58,047 nt of DNA from Aliiruegeria lutimaris (GTDB lineage: Bacteria > Pseudomonadota > Alphaproteobacteria > Rhodobacterales > Rhodobacteraceae). The position numbers and the translations under genes were made by a program. Below, piece by piece: positions 36,391 to 44,688 of the stretch; position 1 is the first letter of the stretch, and every line of letters starts with the position of its first letter. Location: contig NZ_FNEK01000031.1 of assembly GCF_900099935.1 (NCBI RefSeq), forward strand, positions 1 through 58,047. Reading direction: 5' to 3'. The notes under the pieces were generated by a model that did not search any database, was not told the DNA's origin, and saw only the letters and a program-made list of their open reading frames with translations.

Positions 36391-37281
36391 TCAGGCCTCG
36401 TCACCGATCTCGAAGCCGCTCATTGCTTCGAGCGCCTTGATGATTGCCGAATGGTCCCAGGCGATCCCGCCGGCCCCGACACAGGCATTCCAGAGCGCAT
36501 GGGTGGTCGCCGTATTCGGCAGTGGCACGCCGAGCGCATAGCCCTCAGCCAGGGCAAGATTCAGGTCCTTGCGGTGGAGTTCGATCCGGCCACCGGGCTC
36601 GAAATTGCGCTCGATCATGCGCTTGCCGTGGTTCTGGAACACGAGCGAATCCGCCCATCCCCCGGCCAGCGCAGCATGTACCTTGCGCGGGTCAGCCCCG
36701 GCACGCGCCGCCAGGAGCAGCGCCTCGGCCACGGCCTCGATGGTGTTGCCAACGATGATCTGGTTACAGATCTTGGTCATCTGGCCGATCCCGTTGGCGC
36801 CGACGAGGGTCACGTTCTGACCCATGCAGTCCAGCATCGGCTTGGCACGGTCAAAGGCATCCTGGTTGCCACCGCACATGATCGCCAGCGTGCCGGCCTG
36901 CGCGCCCACGTCACCACCGGAAACCGGCGCGTCGATATACTCGCATCCCAACTCGTTGATCTTGGCGGCGTATTCACGGGTTTCCTTGGGCGCGATGGAG
37001 CTGTGGTCGATCACGATCTTGCCCGGGGTAAGCCCTTCGGCCACGCCATTCTCACTGAAGAGCACCTTACCGACATCCGGCGTGTTCGGCAGCATGGTAA
37101 AGATGATATCGGCCTTCTCCGCCACTTCACGGGCCGTGGCGCAGACCACTGCGCCGCCTTCGATCAAGGCGTCCGGAACTTTTTTCAGGTCGCAGGCGAA
37201 GATCTCATAGCCGCCCTTTTGCAGGTTGAGCGCCATCGGCCCGCCCATGATCCCCAATCCGATAAAACCAAGCTTACTCAT
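36391..37281 (-). CDS. garR: 2-hydroxy-3-oxopropionate (tartronate semialdehyde) reductase-like
   Basis: The 296-residue enzyme is a beta-hydroxyacid dehydrogenase. The dinucleotide loop GFIGLGIMGGPMALNL is at residues 5-20, the substrate motif DAPVSGGDVGAQAGTL near 120, and the catalytic lysine in GQMTKICNQI near 171. The fit is best to GarR/GlxR enzymes, which reduce tartronate semialdehyde to glycerate; 3-hydroxyisobutyrate dehydrogenase is a less likely alternative. It is divergent from a GntR/FadR-type regulator with two operator-like palindromes between them, suggesting glycolate, glyoxylate or sugar-acid responsive control. Confidence 0.85.
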   Translation of the reverse strand: MSKLGFIGLGIMGGPMALNLQKGGYEIFACDLKKVPDALIEGGAVVCATAREVAEKADIIFTMLPNTPDVGKVLFSENGVAEGLTPGKIVIDHSSIAPKETREYAAKINELGCEYIDAPVSGGDVGAQAGTLAIMCGGNQDAFDRAKPMLDCMGQNVTLVGANGIGQMTKICNQIIVGNTIEAVAEALLLAARAGADPRKVHAALAGGWADSLVFQNHGKRMIERNFEPGGRIELHRKDLNLALAEGYALGVPLPNTATTHALWNACVGAGGIAWDHSAIIKALEAMSGFEIGDEA

Positions 37282-37327
37282 GGATGCCTCCTCTACAGCT
37301 TGTAGTTGCTGGACATCTCATAATACT

Positions 37328-37338
37328 TTGTCTGACAT
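37328..37338. promoter_or_regulatory. Operator-like palindrome 1 (TTGTCTGACAT)
   Basis: TTGTCTGACAT matches the inverted-repeat pattern TTGTC-n-GACAA with one mismatch and lies 47 bases upstream of the garR-like start. It fits a FadR-subfamily GntR binding site. Confidence 0.65.
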
Positions 37339-37413
37339 TTAAAACACCGAAAAACACGCAAGACAGAATAACCCATCATTTTTGGACCTTTTGACGCAAC
37401 TCGCGCCTCTCAT

Positions 37414-37424
37414 TTGTCTGACAA
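37414..37424. promoter_or_regulatory. Operator-like palindrome 2 (TTGTCTGACAA)
   Basis: TTGTCTGACAA is a perfect inverted repeat about a central base, 47 bases before the regulator start codon. The spacing of 86 bases between the two sites would allow control of both divergent genes and autoregulation. Confidence 0.7.
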
Positions 37425-37470
37425 GGAGAATATGGCATAGGACAAAGTCAATGCAGAACGGAGCGCACAG

Positions 37471-38229
37471 ATGACTCAGCCCGGATCGGTCAACAGAGAC
37501 CTTCCGCTCGGCCCCCAGATCGCCGATGCGCTCGGGCTGGAGATTCTTTCTGGAATTTACCGGCCCGGCGACGTTCTTCCCACGGAGATGGAGCTTGTCG
37601 AGCGCTTCGGCGTCAGCCGCGCATCGGTGCGCAGCGGATTGCAGGCGCTTGCCGCGCGCGGCATCGTCGAGCGCTTTGTCGGACAGGGTACGATCGCGCA
37701 GGATTTCAGCGACTGGAACATCCTCGACCCGGCGGTTACCGGCATGCTTGCCGACCATGAAAGCCCGCATCCCGATCTTGTCCGCAGCATCTTCGAATTC
37801 CGCTTCTCGGCGGAACCGTTGATCGCGGCCGCAGCCGCGCGAAAGGCTCGGGCACGCGATCTTCTGGCATTGGAGGAAGCCATGGAGGGCATGGAGCGCT
37901 GTGCAGCGGCCAGTGCCACCGGCTCAGACAGTTTCACCCAGCATGACGTCTCGTTCCATGTCGCCGTCTACCAGGCGACGCATAACGCGATCTGGTCGCA
38001 CCTTGCGCATATCCTGCGCCCCGCCATCACCCTCGTGGTGCGGCGCAGCAATGAGTCCAGCGAGGAATTGCGCGAGGCCCTCGGCCTGCACCGCGCGCTG
38101 ATGGAATGCATTCGGATGCGCGATCCGGCCGGGGCCTACAACGCCGCGCACAAGGTCATGCAGCTTACCGCGGAGGAGCTCGGAATCGATCCGCAGATCA
38201 TTGGCGCCCCGGCTCATCTGCCCCACTGA
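37471..38229 (+). CDS. GntR-family (FadR subfamily) transcriptional regulator
   Basis: The 252-residue protein has an N-terminal winged helix (EILSGIYRPGDVLPTEMELV, then FGVSRASVRSGLQALAARGIV) and a C-terminal all-helical FCD effector domain with metal-type histidines (QHDVSFHVAVYQATHN, LHRALMECI). FCD regulators usually respond to organic acids. Its target is most likely the divergent garR-like gene and itself, through the two palindromes between them. It reads toward topA; 173 bases separate them. Confidence 0.9.
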   Translation: MTQPGSVNRDLPLGPQIADALGLEILSGIYRPGDVLPTEMELVERFGVSRASVRSGLQALAARGIVERFVGQGTIAQDFSDWNILDPAVTGMLADHESPHPDLVRSIFEFRFSAEPLIAAAAARKARARDLLALEEAMEGMERCAAASATGSDSFTQHDVSFHVAVYQATHNAIWSHLAHILRPAITLVVRRSNESSEELREALGLHRALMECIRMRDPAGAYNAAHKVMQLTAEELGIDPQIIGAPAHLPH

Positions 38230-38402
38230 ACGCCGGTCCACCATCCGCGGACGTGCGGGCCAGACGACCAGACCGTCGGGTTGCCCGAAATTTTCCACCC
38301 GTAGGGTGGGCGAAAAATCGCCGCGTCGGCGCATTGACAAGCTCCGGTCAGCGCCACATGTTCCGCCGCCAATTGCACGACCCATCTTTCGAAGGTTTCC
38401 TA

Positions 38403-41024
38403 ATGCCCGTCGTTGTCGTCGAGTCGCCTGCCAAAGCGAAAACTATCAACAAGTATCTGGGCGACAACTATACCGTCCTGGCCTCCTACGGGCATGTGCG
38501 CGACCTACCGCCCAAGGACGGGTCGGTGGATACCGAGAACGACTTCGAGATGACCTGGGAGATTGGAAACGACTCCAAGAAGCATGTGAAAGCGATCGCG
38601 GACGCGCTGAAGGATGATAACGCACTGATCCTCGCAACCGACCCCGACCGCGAGGGAGAGGCCATTTCGTGGCACCTCGAGGAGGCGCTGCGCAAGCGCC
38701 GGGCGATCAAGAAGGACACGCCGGTTTCCCGCGTCGTCTTCAACGCGATTACCGAATCGGCGGTGACCGAGGCGATGAAGAACCCGCGCCAGGTGGACCA
38801 GCCGCTAGTGGATGCCTATCTGGCTCGCCGGGCGCTCGATTATCTCGTGGGCTTCAACCTTTCCCCGGTTCTGTGGCGCAAGCTGCCCGGTTCGCGCTCT
38901 GCAGGGCGGGTGCAGTCGGTCTGCCTGCGGCTCATCGTCGAGCGCGAGATGGAGATCGAGGCCTTCAACGCGCAGGAATACTGGACCGTGAAGGCGGTGC
39001 TCGAGACGCCGCGCGGCCAGAGCTACGAGGCCCGGCTGACGGCGCTGGCCGGCAAGAAGCTCGACAAGTTCGACATTGCCAATGAGACCGCCGCCGAGAT
39101 GGCCGTGCAGGCGATCACCTCGCGCGACCTGACGGTGAGCGCGGTAGAGGCCAAGCCCGCCAGCCGAAACCCCTCCGCGCCCTTCATGACCTCCACGCTG
39201 CAGCAGGAAGCCAGCCGCAAGTTCGGCATGGGCGCCCGCCAGACCATGAACGCCGCGCAACGCCTCTACGAAGCGGGGCTCATCACCTATATGCGGACCG
39301 ACGGTATCGACATGGCACCTGAGGCGATTTCCGCGGCCCGCGACGCCATCAAGGCGCGCTACGGTGCCGAATACGTGCCGAGCAGCCCGCGCATCTACAA
39401 GAACAAGGCCAAGAATGCGCAGGAAGCGCATGAATGTATCCGCCCCACCGACATGACCCGCGACGCCGCGAGCCTGAAGGTGTCGGAGCCGGACCAACGC
39501 AAGCTCTATGACCTGATCTGGAAGCGAACCCTGGCCAGCCAGATGGAAGGCGCGCGGCTGGAACGGACCTCTGTGGACGTTGAGAGCCGCGACGGCCAGG
39601 TTGGCCTGCGCGCCACCGGTCAGGTGGTGCTCTTCGACGGTTTCCTGCGCGTCTATGAAGAAGGCAGGGACGATGTTGTCGTGGATGACGATGACAAGCG
39701 CCTGCCGCAGGTCATGCAGGGCGAGCACGCCAAGAAGGGTGCGATCACGCCCGAACAGCATTTCACCCAGCCGCCCCCGCGCTATACCGAGGCCACCCTG
39801 GTCAAGCGGATGGAAGAACTCGGCATCGGCCGGCCCTCGACCTATGCCTCGATCGTTACCACGATCCAGGACCGCGGCTACGTTCGCAAGGACAAGAACC
39901 GCCTTTTCCCAGAGGACAAGGGGCGGCTCGTCATCGCCTTCCTGATGAACTATTTCCGGCAATATGTCGGCTACGAATTCACCTCCGGGCTGGAAGCGGA
40001 GCTGGACCATGTTTCGGCCGGCGAGGCGGATTACAAGGAAGTTCTGTCGAAATTCTGGCGCGATTTCTCAGCTGCCATCGACGAGACCTCCGAGCTGCGC
40101 ATCACTGATGTGCTGGAGAAGATCAACGAGGTGCTGGAGCCGCATCTCTTCCCGCCGACGGCGGATGGATCGGACCCGCGCGCATGCCCCAATTGCCGCG
40201 CGGGGCGGCTCTCCATGCGCACGGCGCGCTCTGGCGGCGCCTTTATCGGCTGCTCGAATTACCCCGAATGCCGTTACACCCGCCCCTTCGGCCCGCCGGG
40301 GGCGGAGGACTCGGGCATCGGTCCGGATGGCAAGTTGCTGGGCTATGATGGCGACGACAAGATCACGCTGCGCGACGGCCGCTACGGGCCTTATGTGCAG
40401 CGCGGCGATGTCACCGAGGAAAACCCCAAGCCGCCGCGCTCCAGCCTGCCACGCGGCTGGTCGGCGGACGACATGGACCTGGAAAAGGCTCTCACGCTTC
40501 TGAGCCTGCCGCGCGAGATCGGCGAGCATCCCGAAGGAGGCATGATCACCTCCAATTTCGGCCGTTTCGGCCCCTATATCGCGCATCAGAAACCGGACGA
40601 GGCCAAGCCGGTCTATGCCAATCTCAAGGACCCCTCGGAGGTTTTCGAGGTCGGCATGAACCGTGCGGTGGAGATGCTGGCCGAGAAACGCGCCAACCCG
40701 CGTGGCCGTGGCGGCACGGCCGCCAAGCCGCTCAAGGAGTTGGGCGAGCACCCCGAGAGCGGTGGCCCGGTCAATGTCATGGAGGGCCGCTACGGGCCCT
40801 ATGTGAAATGGGAAAAGGTCAACGCCACCCTGCCCAAGGATACCGATCCGCAATCGGTGACGATGGAACAGGCGGTCGAACTTATCGCCGAGAAGGCCGG
40901 CAAGAAGGGCACGCGCAAGAAAGCCGCGCCGAAAAAGACCGCCGCCAAGAAAAAGCCAGCGGCCAAGAAATCGACCGCCAAGCCCAAGACGAAGAAAGCG
41001 GCGTCCGGAGACGCCGCCGAATAG
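38403..41024 (+). CDS. topA: DNA topoisomerase I
   Basis: The 873-residue type IA topoisomerase relaxes negative supercoils. It has an N-terminal TOPRIM domain (VVVESPAKAKTINKYLG, ATDPDREGEAISWHL), the catalytic tyrosine in LITYMRTDG (Tyr296), one zinc-type segment (CPNCRAGRLSM with CSNYPECRY), and repeated C-terminal modules (GRYGPYVQRG, FGRFGPYIAHQ, GRYGPYVKWE). The last 50 residues are a Lys/Ala-rich tail (KKAAPKKTAAKKKPAAKK) that probably binds DNA. A terminator follows. Confidence 0.97.
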   Translation: MPVVVVESPAKAKTINKYLGDNYTVLASYGHVRDLPPKDGSVDTENDFEMTWEIGNDSKKHVKAIADALKDDNALILATDPDREGEAISWHLEEALRKRRAIKKDTPVSRVVFNAITESAVTEAMKNPRQVDQPLVDAYLARRALDYLVGFNLSPVLWRKLPGSRSAGRVQSVCLRLIVEREMEIEAFNAQEYWTVKAVLETPRGQSYEARLTALAGKKLDKFDIANETAAEMAVQAITSRDLTVSAVEAKPASRNPSAPFMTSTLQQEASRKFGMGARQTMNAAQRLYEAGLITYMRTDGIDMAPEAISAARDAIKARYGAEYVPSSPRIYKNKAKNAQEAHECIRPTDMTRDAASLKVSEPDQRKLYDLIWKRTLASQMEGARLERTSVDVESRDGQVGLRATGQVVLFDGFLRVYEEGRDDVVVDDDDKRLPQVMQGEHAKKGAITPEQHFTQPPPRYTEATLVKRMEELGIGRPSTYASIVTTIQDRGYVRKDKNRLFPEDKGRLVIAFLMNYFRQYVGYEFTSGLEAELDHVSAGEADYKEVLSKFWRDFSAAIDETSELRITDVLEKINEVLEPHLFPPTADGSDPRACPNCRAGRLSMRTARSGGAFIGCSNYPECRYTRPFGPPGAEDSGIGPDGKLLGYDGDDKITLRDGRYGPYVQRGDVTEENPKPPRSSLPRGWSADDMDLEKALTLLSLPREIGEHPEGGMITSNFGRFGPYIAHQKPDEAKPVYANLKDPSEVFEVGMNRAVEMLAEKRANPRGRGGTAAKPLKELGEHPESGGPVNVMEGRYGPYVKWEKVNATLPKDTDPQSVTMEQAVELIAEKAGKKGTRKKAAPKKTAAKKKPAAKKSTAKPKTKKAASGDAAE

Positions 41025-41050
41025 GGTCGTTTATTTCGGATTATGCATTC

Positions 41051-41081
41051 GGGCCGTCGGTACCTGCCGCGCGGCCCTTTT
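41051..41081 (+). terminator. Terminator after topA
   Basis: GGGCCG at 41051-41056 pairs with CGGCCC at 41072-41077, followed by TTTT. It lies just after the topA stop and before the stop of the convergent DUF1127 gene. Confidence 0.7.
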
Positions 41082-41085
41082 GCTG

Positions 41086-41319
41086 TCAGACCTGCCAGAA
41101 AAGCTTACGCACTTCCAGATCGACCATATCTGGCGTTAGCCCGATGTCGCGCAGGTGGTGTGGCGACAGCTCGCGCAGATGTCGGCGAGAACGGCTTCGC
41201 TGCTCCCATTTCACTACGGTTTCCGCGGCCAGCACGAAGAAATCAGCCAGAAGCGGCAAGGATTTCCGGGACTTCAGGCTTTCGAGCCGTGTTGTAGTGG
41301 CGGAGGGAAACTGTGTCAT
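41086..41319 (-). CDS. DUF1127 (YjiS-like) small protein
   Basis: The 77-residue protein ends in the DUF1127 signature: an Arg-rich stretch (KWEQRSRSRRHLREL) then SPHHLRDIGLTPDMV. DUF1127 proteins in alphaproteobacteria have been linked to RNA turnover and phosphate or stress responses. It is divergent from a MocR-type regulator, and the spacer carries repeated GTACAAAA and ATTG/CAAT elements, so it is probably that regulator's target. Confidence 0.85.
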   Translation of the reverse strand: MTQFPSATTTRLESLKSRKSLPLLADFFVLAAETVVKWEQRSRSRRHLRELSPHHLRDIGLTPDMVDLEVRKLFWQV

Positions 41320-41330
41320 GGGACTCTCCT

Positions 41331-41423
41331 ATTGTATTGACACAATGTGTATTAATTCAGTACAAAACTTGGTACATTTCAAATTGATCTAAGTCGAGGA
41401 AAGTATTGTGTCGGGTACAAAAT
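41331..41423. promoter_or_regulatory. Putative MocR operator region
   Basis: The divergent spacer contains the palindrome ATTGACACAAT (41337-41347 region), GTACAAAA at 41360, GGTACATT at 41371 and a second GTACAAAA at 41416 that falls inside codons 3-6 of the regulator gene. MocR proteins often bind direct repeats overlapping their own promoters, so this array is a candidate site. Confidence 0.5.
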
Positions 41424-42805
41424 GGTTCGATGGCATCGACCTCACTGGGCGGGCCAAGTACAAAGCACTGGCCGATCACCTTTCCAATGCCATCGAAACC
41501 GGAGCGCTTCCGGTCGGCGAACGGCTGCCGCCGGTGCGCCAATTGGCCTGGGAAATTGGCGTCACCCCCGGAACCGTCGCCCGCGCCTATTCGCAACTCA
41601 CCGATGCCGGTCAGCTCGAAGCGGTGGTCGGGCGCGGCACCTTCGTTGCTCCCAAGCGCCCGGTCGTCGCAGAAGAAGACTGGCTTCGCGCACATCCGCA
41701 GGACGATGGCGTGATCAACCTCTTCAGCCCCCGCCTGCCCGATATGGGACAAGTGTCTGCGATCCGGGCCGCCCTGCGGCAGGTCGCTGACGGGCCGATT
41801 GCCGATCTGGTCGAGTACCCCAGCCGCGAAGGGTTCCAACCCGCCCGGGAGGCCGCCGTGAAGTGGCTGTCGGACATGCCGCTCGGCAGCGTTGGACACA
41901 AGGACGTCGTGCTGTGCCATGGCGGGCAGAACGCGATTTCGCTGGTTTTGCAGGCCGCGCTGCGCGAGCAGAAGCCGACGATCATGGTCGAGGATCTCTC
42001 TTATCCCGGTTTCCGGCGTGCCGCCGAAATCCTTCGGATCGAGGTCGTGGGCGTGCCGAGCGATGCGCAAGGGCTGATCCCTGAGGAAATAGAACGAGTC
42101 GCGCAGCGCAGCGGGGCGCGGCTGATCTGCACCTCGCCCGAAGTGCACAACCCGACCGGGCTGCATACCCCGCTGGAACGCCGCGAGGCCATCGTTGCCG
42201 CCTGCCGCCGCGCTGGCGGGGTGCAGATACTCGAGGATGACTGCTATCGCATCGGCCCAGCCCGTGCCCAGAGCTACCGTGCGCTCTGGCCAGAGGGGGC
42301 GTGGTATGTTTCCTCCATCTCAAAGACGATCACCCCGGCCCTGCGCATTGGCTTCGCCGTGGCGGCGGAGGGACGTTACAGCGACCTGCGCCGGGCGGCG
42401 GAATACGGCTTTTTCGGCCTCGCACGCCCATTGGCAGAGGTCGCGCGAATCGTGTTGAGCGACCCGGAAACACAGCGCATATCGGCTGCGGTGCGTGACC
42501 GGATCGCCGAATATATCCAGATCGCGGTAAACATGCTGGGCGGGTTCGAGCTCAAATGGCGCGACGACGTGCCCTTCCTGTGGCTGGACCTGCCGCGAGG
42601 CTGGCGGGCGTCCGAGTTCACCCTGGCCGCCGAGCGCGCGGGCATCCAGATCCGGTCGGCGGAGGATTTCACCCTGCGTGAAGGCCGCGCGCCCCATTCG
42701 GTACGAATCTGCGTGAACGGCCAGATTTCATTGGAACGCTTCGAGGCCGCCATGACGGTTCTGCGCGAAATGCTGAACAATCCGCCCGAACAGATGACGG
42801 TATGA
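41408..42805 (+). CDS. MocR-type (GntR plus aminotransferase-like) PLP-dependent regulator
   Basis: The 465-residue protein joins a GntR winged helix (residues about 15-80: LPPVRQLAWEIGVTPGTVARAY) to a fold-type I aminotransferase domain. The PLP lysine is in SSISKTITPALRIGF (Lys306), with the NPTG motif in HNPTGLHTPLERREAI. MocR proteins use the aminotransferase fold as an amino-acid or PLP sensor. It is paired divergently with the DUF1127 gene. The start is a GTG at 41408 after GTCGAGGAAAG. Confidence 0.92.
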   Translation: MSGTKWFDGIDLTGRAKYKALADHLSNAIETGALPVGERLPPVRQLAWEIGVTPGTVARAYSQLTDAGQLEAVVGRGTFVAPKRPVVAEEDWLRAHPQDDGVINLFSPRLPDMGQVSAIRAALRQVADGPIADLVEYPSREGFQPAREAAVKWLSDMPLGSVGHKDVVLCHGGQNAISLVLQAALREQKPTIMVEDLSYPGFRRAAEILRIEVVGVPSDAQGLIPEEIERVAQRSGARLICTSPEVHNPTGLHTPLERREAIVAACRRAGGVQILEDDCYRIGPARAQSYRALWPEGAWYVSSISKTITPALRIGFAVAAEGRYSDLRRAAEYGFFGLARPLAEVARIVLSDPETQRISAAVRDRIAEYIQIAVNMLGGFELKWRDDVPFLWLDLPRGWRASEFTLAAERAGIQIRSAEDFTLREGRAPHSVRICVNGQISLERFEAAMTVLREMLNNPPEQMTV

Positions 42806-42811
42806 AGACCG

Positions 42812-42857
42812 CTGCGATGGCGCTTTCTTTCCGAAAGCGGCAAGCGCCGCGTCGCAG
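42812..42857 (+). terminator. Hairpin after the MocR-type gene
   Basis: CTGCGATGGCGCTT at 42812-42825 pairs imperfectly with AAGCGCCGCGTCGCAG at 42842-42857. There is no T run, so termination is only possible, not clear. Confidence 0.45.
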
Positions 42858-42924
42858 CATTCATTTGACAGCTGTGCCATCTGTCGGCACAACCCTTAAC
42901 CCAAAGGGATAAGGGAGGTTCTTT

Positions 42925-43629
42925 ATGGACAAGGTATACGGCAGCGCCGCCGAAGCGCTGGACGGGTTGCTGCATGACGGCATGCTGATTGCCGCCGGGG
43001 GCTTCGGCCTCTGTGGCATTCCGGAGCTACTTCTGAATGCGATCAAGGATTATGGCGTGAAGGATCTGACCTTCGCATCCAACAATGCGGGTGTCGACGA
43101 TTTCGGCATCGGCATCCTGCTGCAGACGCGACAGGTGAAGAAGATGATGTCGTCCTACGTGGGGGAGAATGCCGAGTTCATGCGGCAATATCTCTCCGGC
43201 GAACTGGAGTTGGAATTCAACCCACAGGGCACGCTGGCCGAACGTATGCGCGCCGGTGGCTGTGGCATCCCCGGCTTCTACACCAAGACCGGCGTCGGCA
43301 CGGTCGTTGCAGAAGGCAAGGAGCACAAGCAGTTCAACGGCGAGACCTATATCCTCGAGGAAGGGATTTTCGCCGACCTGTCGATCGTGAAGGCCTGGAA
43401 GGCCGACCCGACCGGCAACCTCGTCTTCCGCAAGACCGCGCGCAACTTCAACCCGCCGGCGGCGATGTGTGGCAAGGTCTGCGTTGTCGAGGTTGAGGAG
43501 ATCGTGCCCACCGGCTCGCTCGATCCCGACAACATCCATTTGCCCGGCATCTATGTCCACCGCCTGATCCAGGGCGAACATGAAAAGCGCATCGAACAGC
43601 GCACGACCCGCAAGAAGGAGGATGTGTAA
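42925..43629 (+). CDS. scoA: 3-oxoacid CoA-transferase, subunit A
   Basis: The 234-residue subunit has [20 protein letters not shown] and [19 protein letters not shown], which are diagnostic for SCOT subunit A. With ScoB it moves CoA from succinyl-CoA to acetoacetate so that acetoacetate can be thiolysed to acetyl-CoA. AAGGGAGG precedes the ATG at 42925. Its stop shares a base with the scoB start (TAATG). Confidence 0.94.
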   Translation: MDKVYGSAAEALDGLLHDGMLIAAGGFGLCGIPELLLNAIKDYGVKDLTFASNNAGVDDFGIGILLQTRQVKKMMSSYVGENAEFMRQYLSGELELEFNPQGTLAERMRAGGCGIPGFYTKTGVGTVVAEGKEHKQFNGETYILEEGIFADLSIVKAWKADPTGNLVFRKTARNFNPPAAMCGKVCVVEVEEIVPTGSLDPDNIHLPGIYVHRLIQGEHEKRIEQRTTRKKEDV

Positions 43630-44255
43630 TGCCCTGGGATCGCAATCAGATGGCGGCCCGCGCCGCGCAGGAGCTTCAGGACGGCTGGTATGTGAATCTC
43701 GGCATCGGCATCCCGACGCTGGTGGCAAATTACATCCCCGAAGGCATCGAAGTGACGCTGCAATCGGAGAACGGCATGCTGGGCATGGGCCCCTTCCCCT
43801 ATGAGGGCGAAGAGGACGCCGACCTGATCAATGCCGGCAAGCAGACCATCACCGAACTGCCCCAGACGGCCTATTTCGACTCGGCGCAGAGCTTCGGCAT
43901 GATCCGGGGCGGCAAGATTGCCATGGCGATTCTCGGTGCGATGGAAGTCGCCGAGAATGGCGACCTGGCGAACTGGATGATTCCCGGCAAGCTGGTCAAG
44001 GGCATGGGCGGCGCGATGGATCTGGTCGCGGGGGTCGGCCGCGTGGTCGTGGTGATGGACCACACCAACAAGAAGGGCGAGAGCAAGGTTCTCAAGGAAT
44101 GCACCCTTCCGCTGACCGGCAAGGGCGTGGTCGACCGGATCGTCACCAACCTCGGCGTGTTGGACGTTGTCGCGGGCGGGCTAAAGATCGTCGAATGCGC
44201 TCCGGGCGTGACCGAGGCAGAACTCCGCGCCGCGACCGAAGCAACCCTAGTGTAA
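43629..44255 (+). CDS. scoB: 3-oxoacid CoA-transferase, subunit B
   Basis: The 208-residue subunit holds the catalytic glutamate in [11 protein letters not shown] (Glu47), which forms the enzyme-CoA thioester. [19 protein letters not shown] precedes it and [19 protein letters not shown] follows, both standard. It is translationally coupled to scoA. In this window its link is to ketone and propionate carbon flow; the two genes are not near the pcc cluster. A hairpin follows the stop. Confidence 0.95.
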   Translation: MPWDRNQMAARAAQELQDGWYVNLGIGIPTLVANYIPEGIEVTLQSENGMLGMGPFPYEGEEDADLINAGKQTITELPQTAYFDSAQSFGMIRGGKIAMAILGAMEVAENGDLANWMIPGKLVKGMGGAMDLVAGVGRVVVVMDHTNKKGESKVLKECTLPLTGKGVVDRIVTNLGVLDVVAGGLKIVECAPGVTEAELRAATEATLV

Positions 44256-44263
44256 GACAGATA

Positions 44264-44288
44264 GGGCGGCGTATCTATGGCGCCGCCC
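44264..44288 (+). terminator. Hairpin after scoB
   Basis: GGGCGGCG at 44264-44271 pairs perfectly with CGCCGCCC at 44281-44288. No strong T run follows, so termination is likely but not certain. Confidence 0.55.
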
Positions 44289-44362
44289 CAACGTCCGAAC
44301 CACGGAGAAAACCGCCGGTGAAGGCGCGCGCTTCGCGCGCGAGAACGATCCTGCGGATCGTG

Positions 44363-44380
44363 CCTCCGGCGGGGATATTT
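44363..44380 (+). repeat. Dispersed repeat CCTCCGGCGGGGATATTT, copy 3
   Basis: This copy is identical to that at 29019-29036 and again continues with GGTCAGAAGAA after a short variable part. An inverted partner (TTCTTCTGGCCCAAAATATCCC type) lies at 44414-44435, making a stem of about 20 base pairs. Confidence 0.85.
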
Positions 44381-44688
44381 TGGGTCAGAAGAATGTGTCA
44401 GGCCCTCCCTGCTTTCTTCTGGCCCAAAATATCCCGGGGGTTTGGGGGCAGAGCCCCCAATGTCGGAAACTGGCCCAACACGACGTCTCCACAAGCCCAT
44501 GAACATTTCTCAACACAGCGCCGATCCGGGAAACAATTCCATAAATCGGCCTCAATTGCCCGCTATCCGGGAACAAATGACAACAAATATGAGCAGTCCT
44601 TGCGTGTTTCAGGTATTCGACCAGCCGTTGATTTCGGCGGCAAGCGTCCGACTCCCAGGAACCCGGTGGCATTCGAAATGGGCCTTTC

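Larger units (their letters stand above)
44256..44688. other. Hairpin-rich intergenic region
   Basis: This 433-base stretch has no convincing gene. It holds a series of palindromes: the post-scoB hairpin (44264-44288), GCGCGCG-TTCG-type hairpin near 44324-44341, ACGATCCTGCGGATCGT, a long stem of GGGATATTTTGGGTCAGAAGAA-type with its inverse at 44414-44435, and GGGGGCAGAGCCCCC near 44442-44460. The last 220 bases are AT-richer and probably carry the promoter of the DprE1-like gene. Confidence 0.6.
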
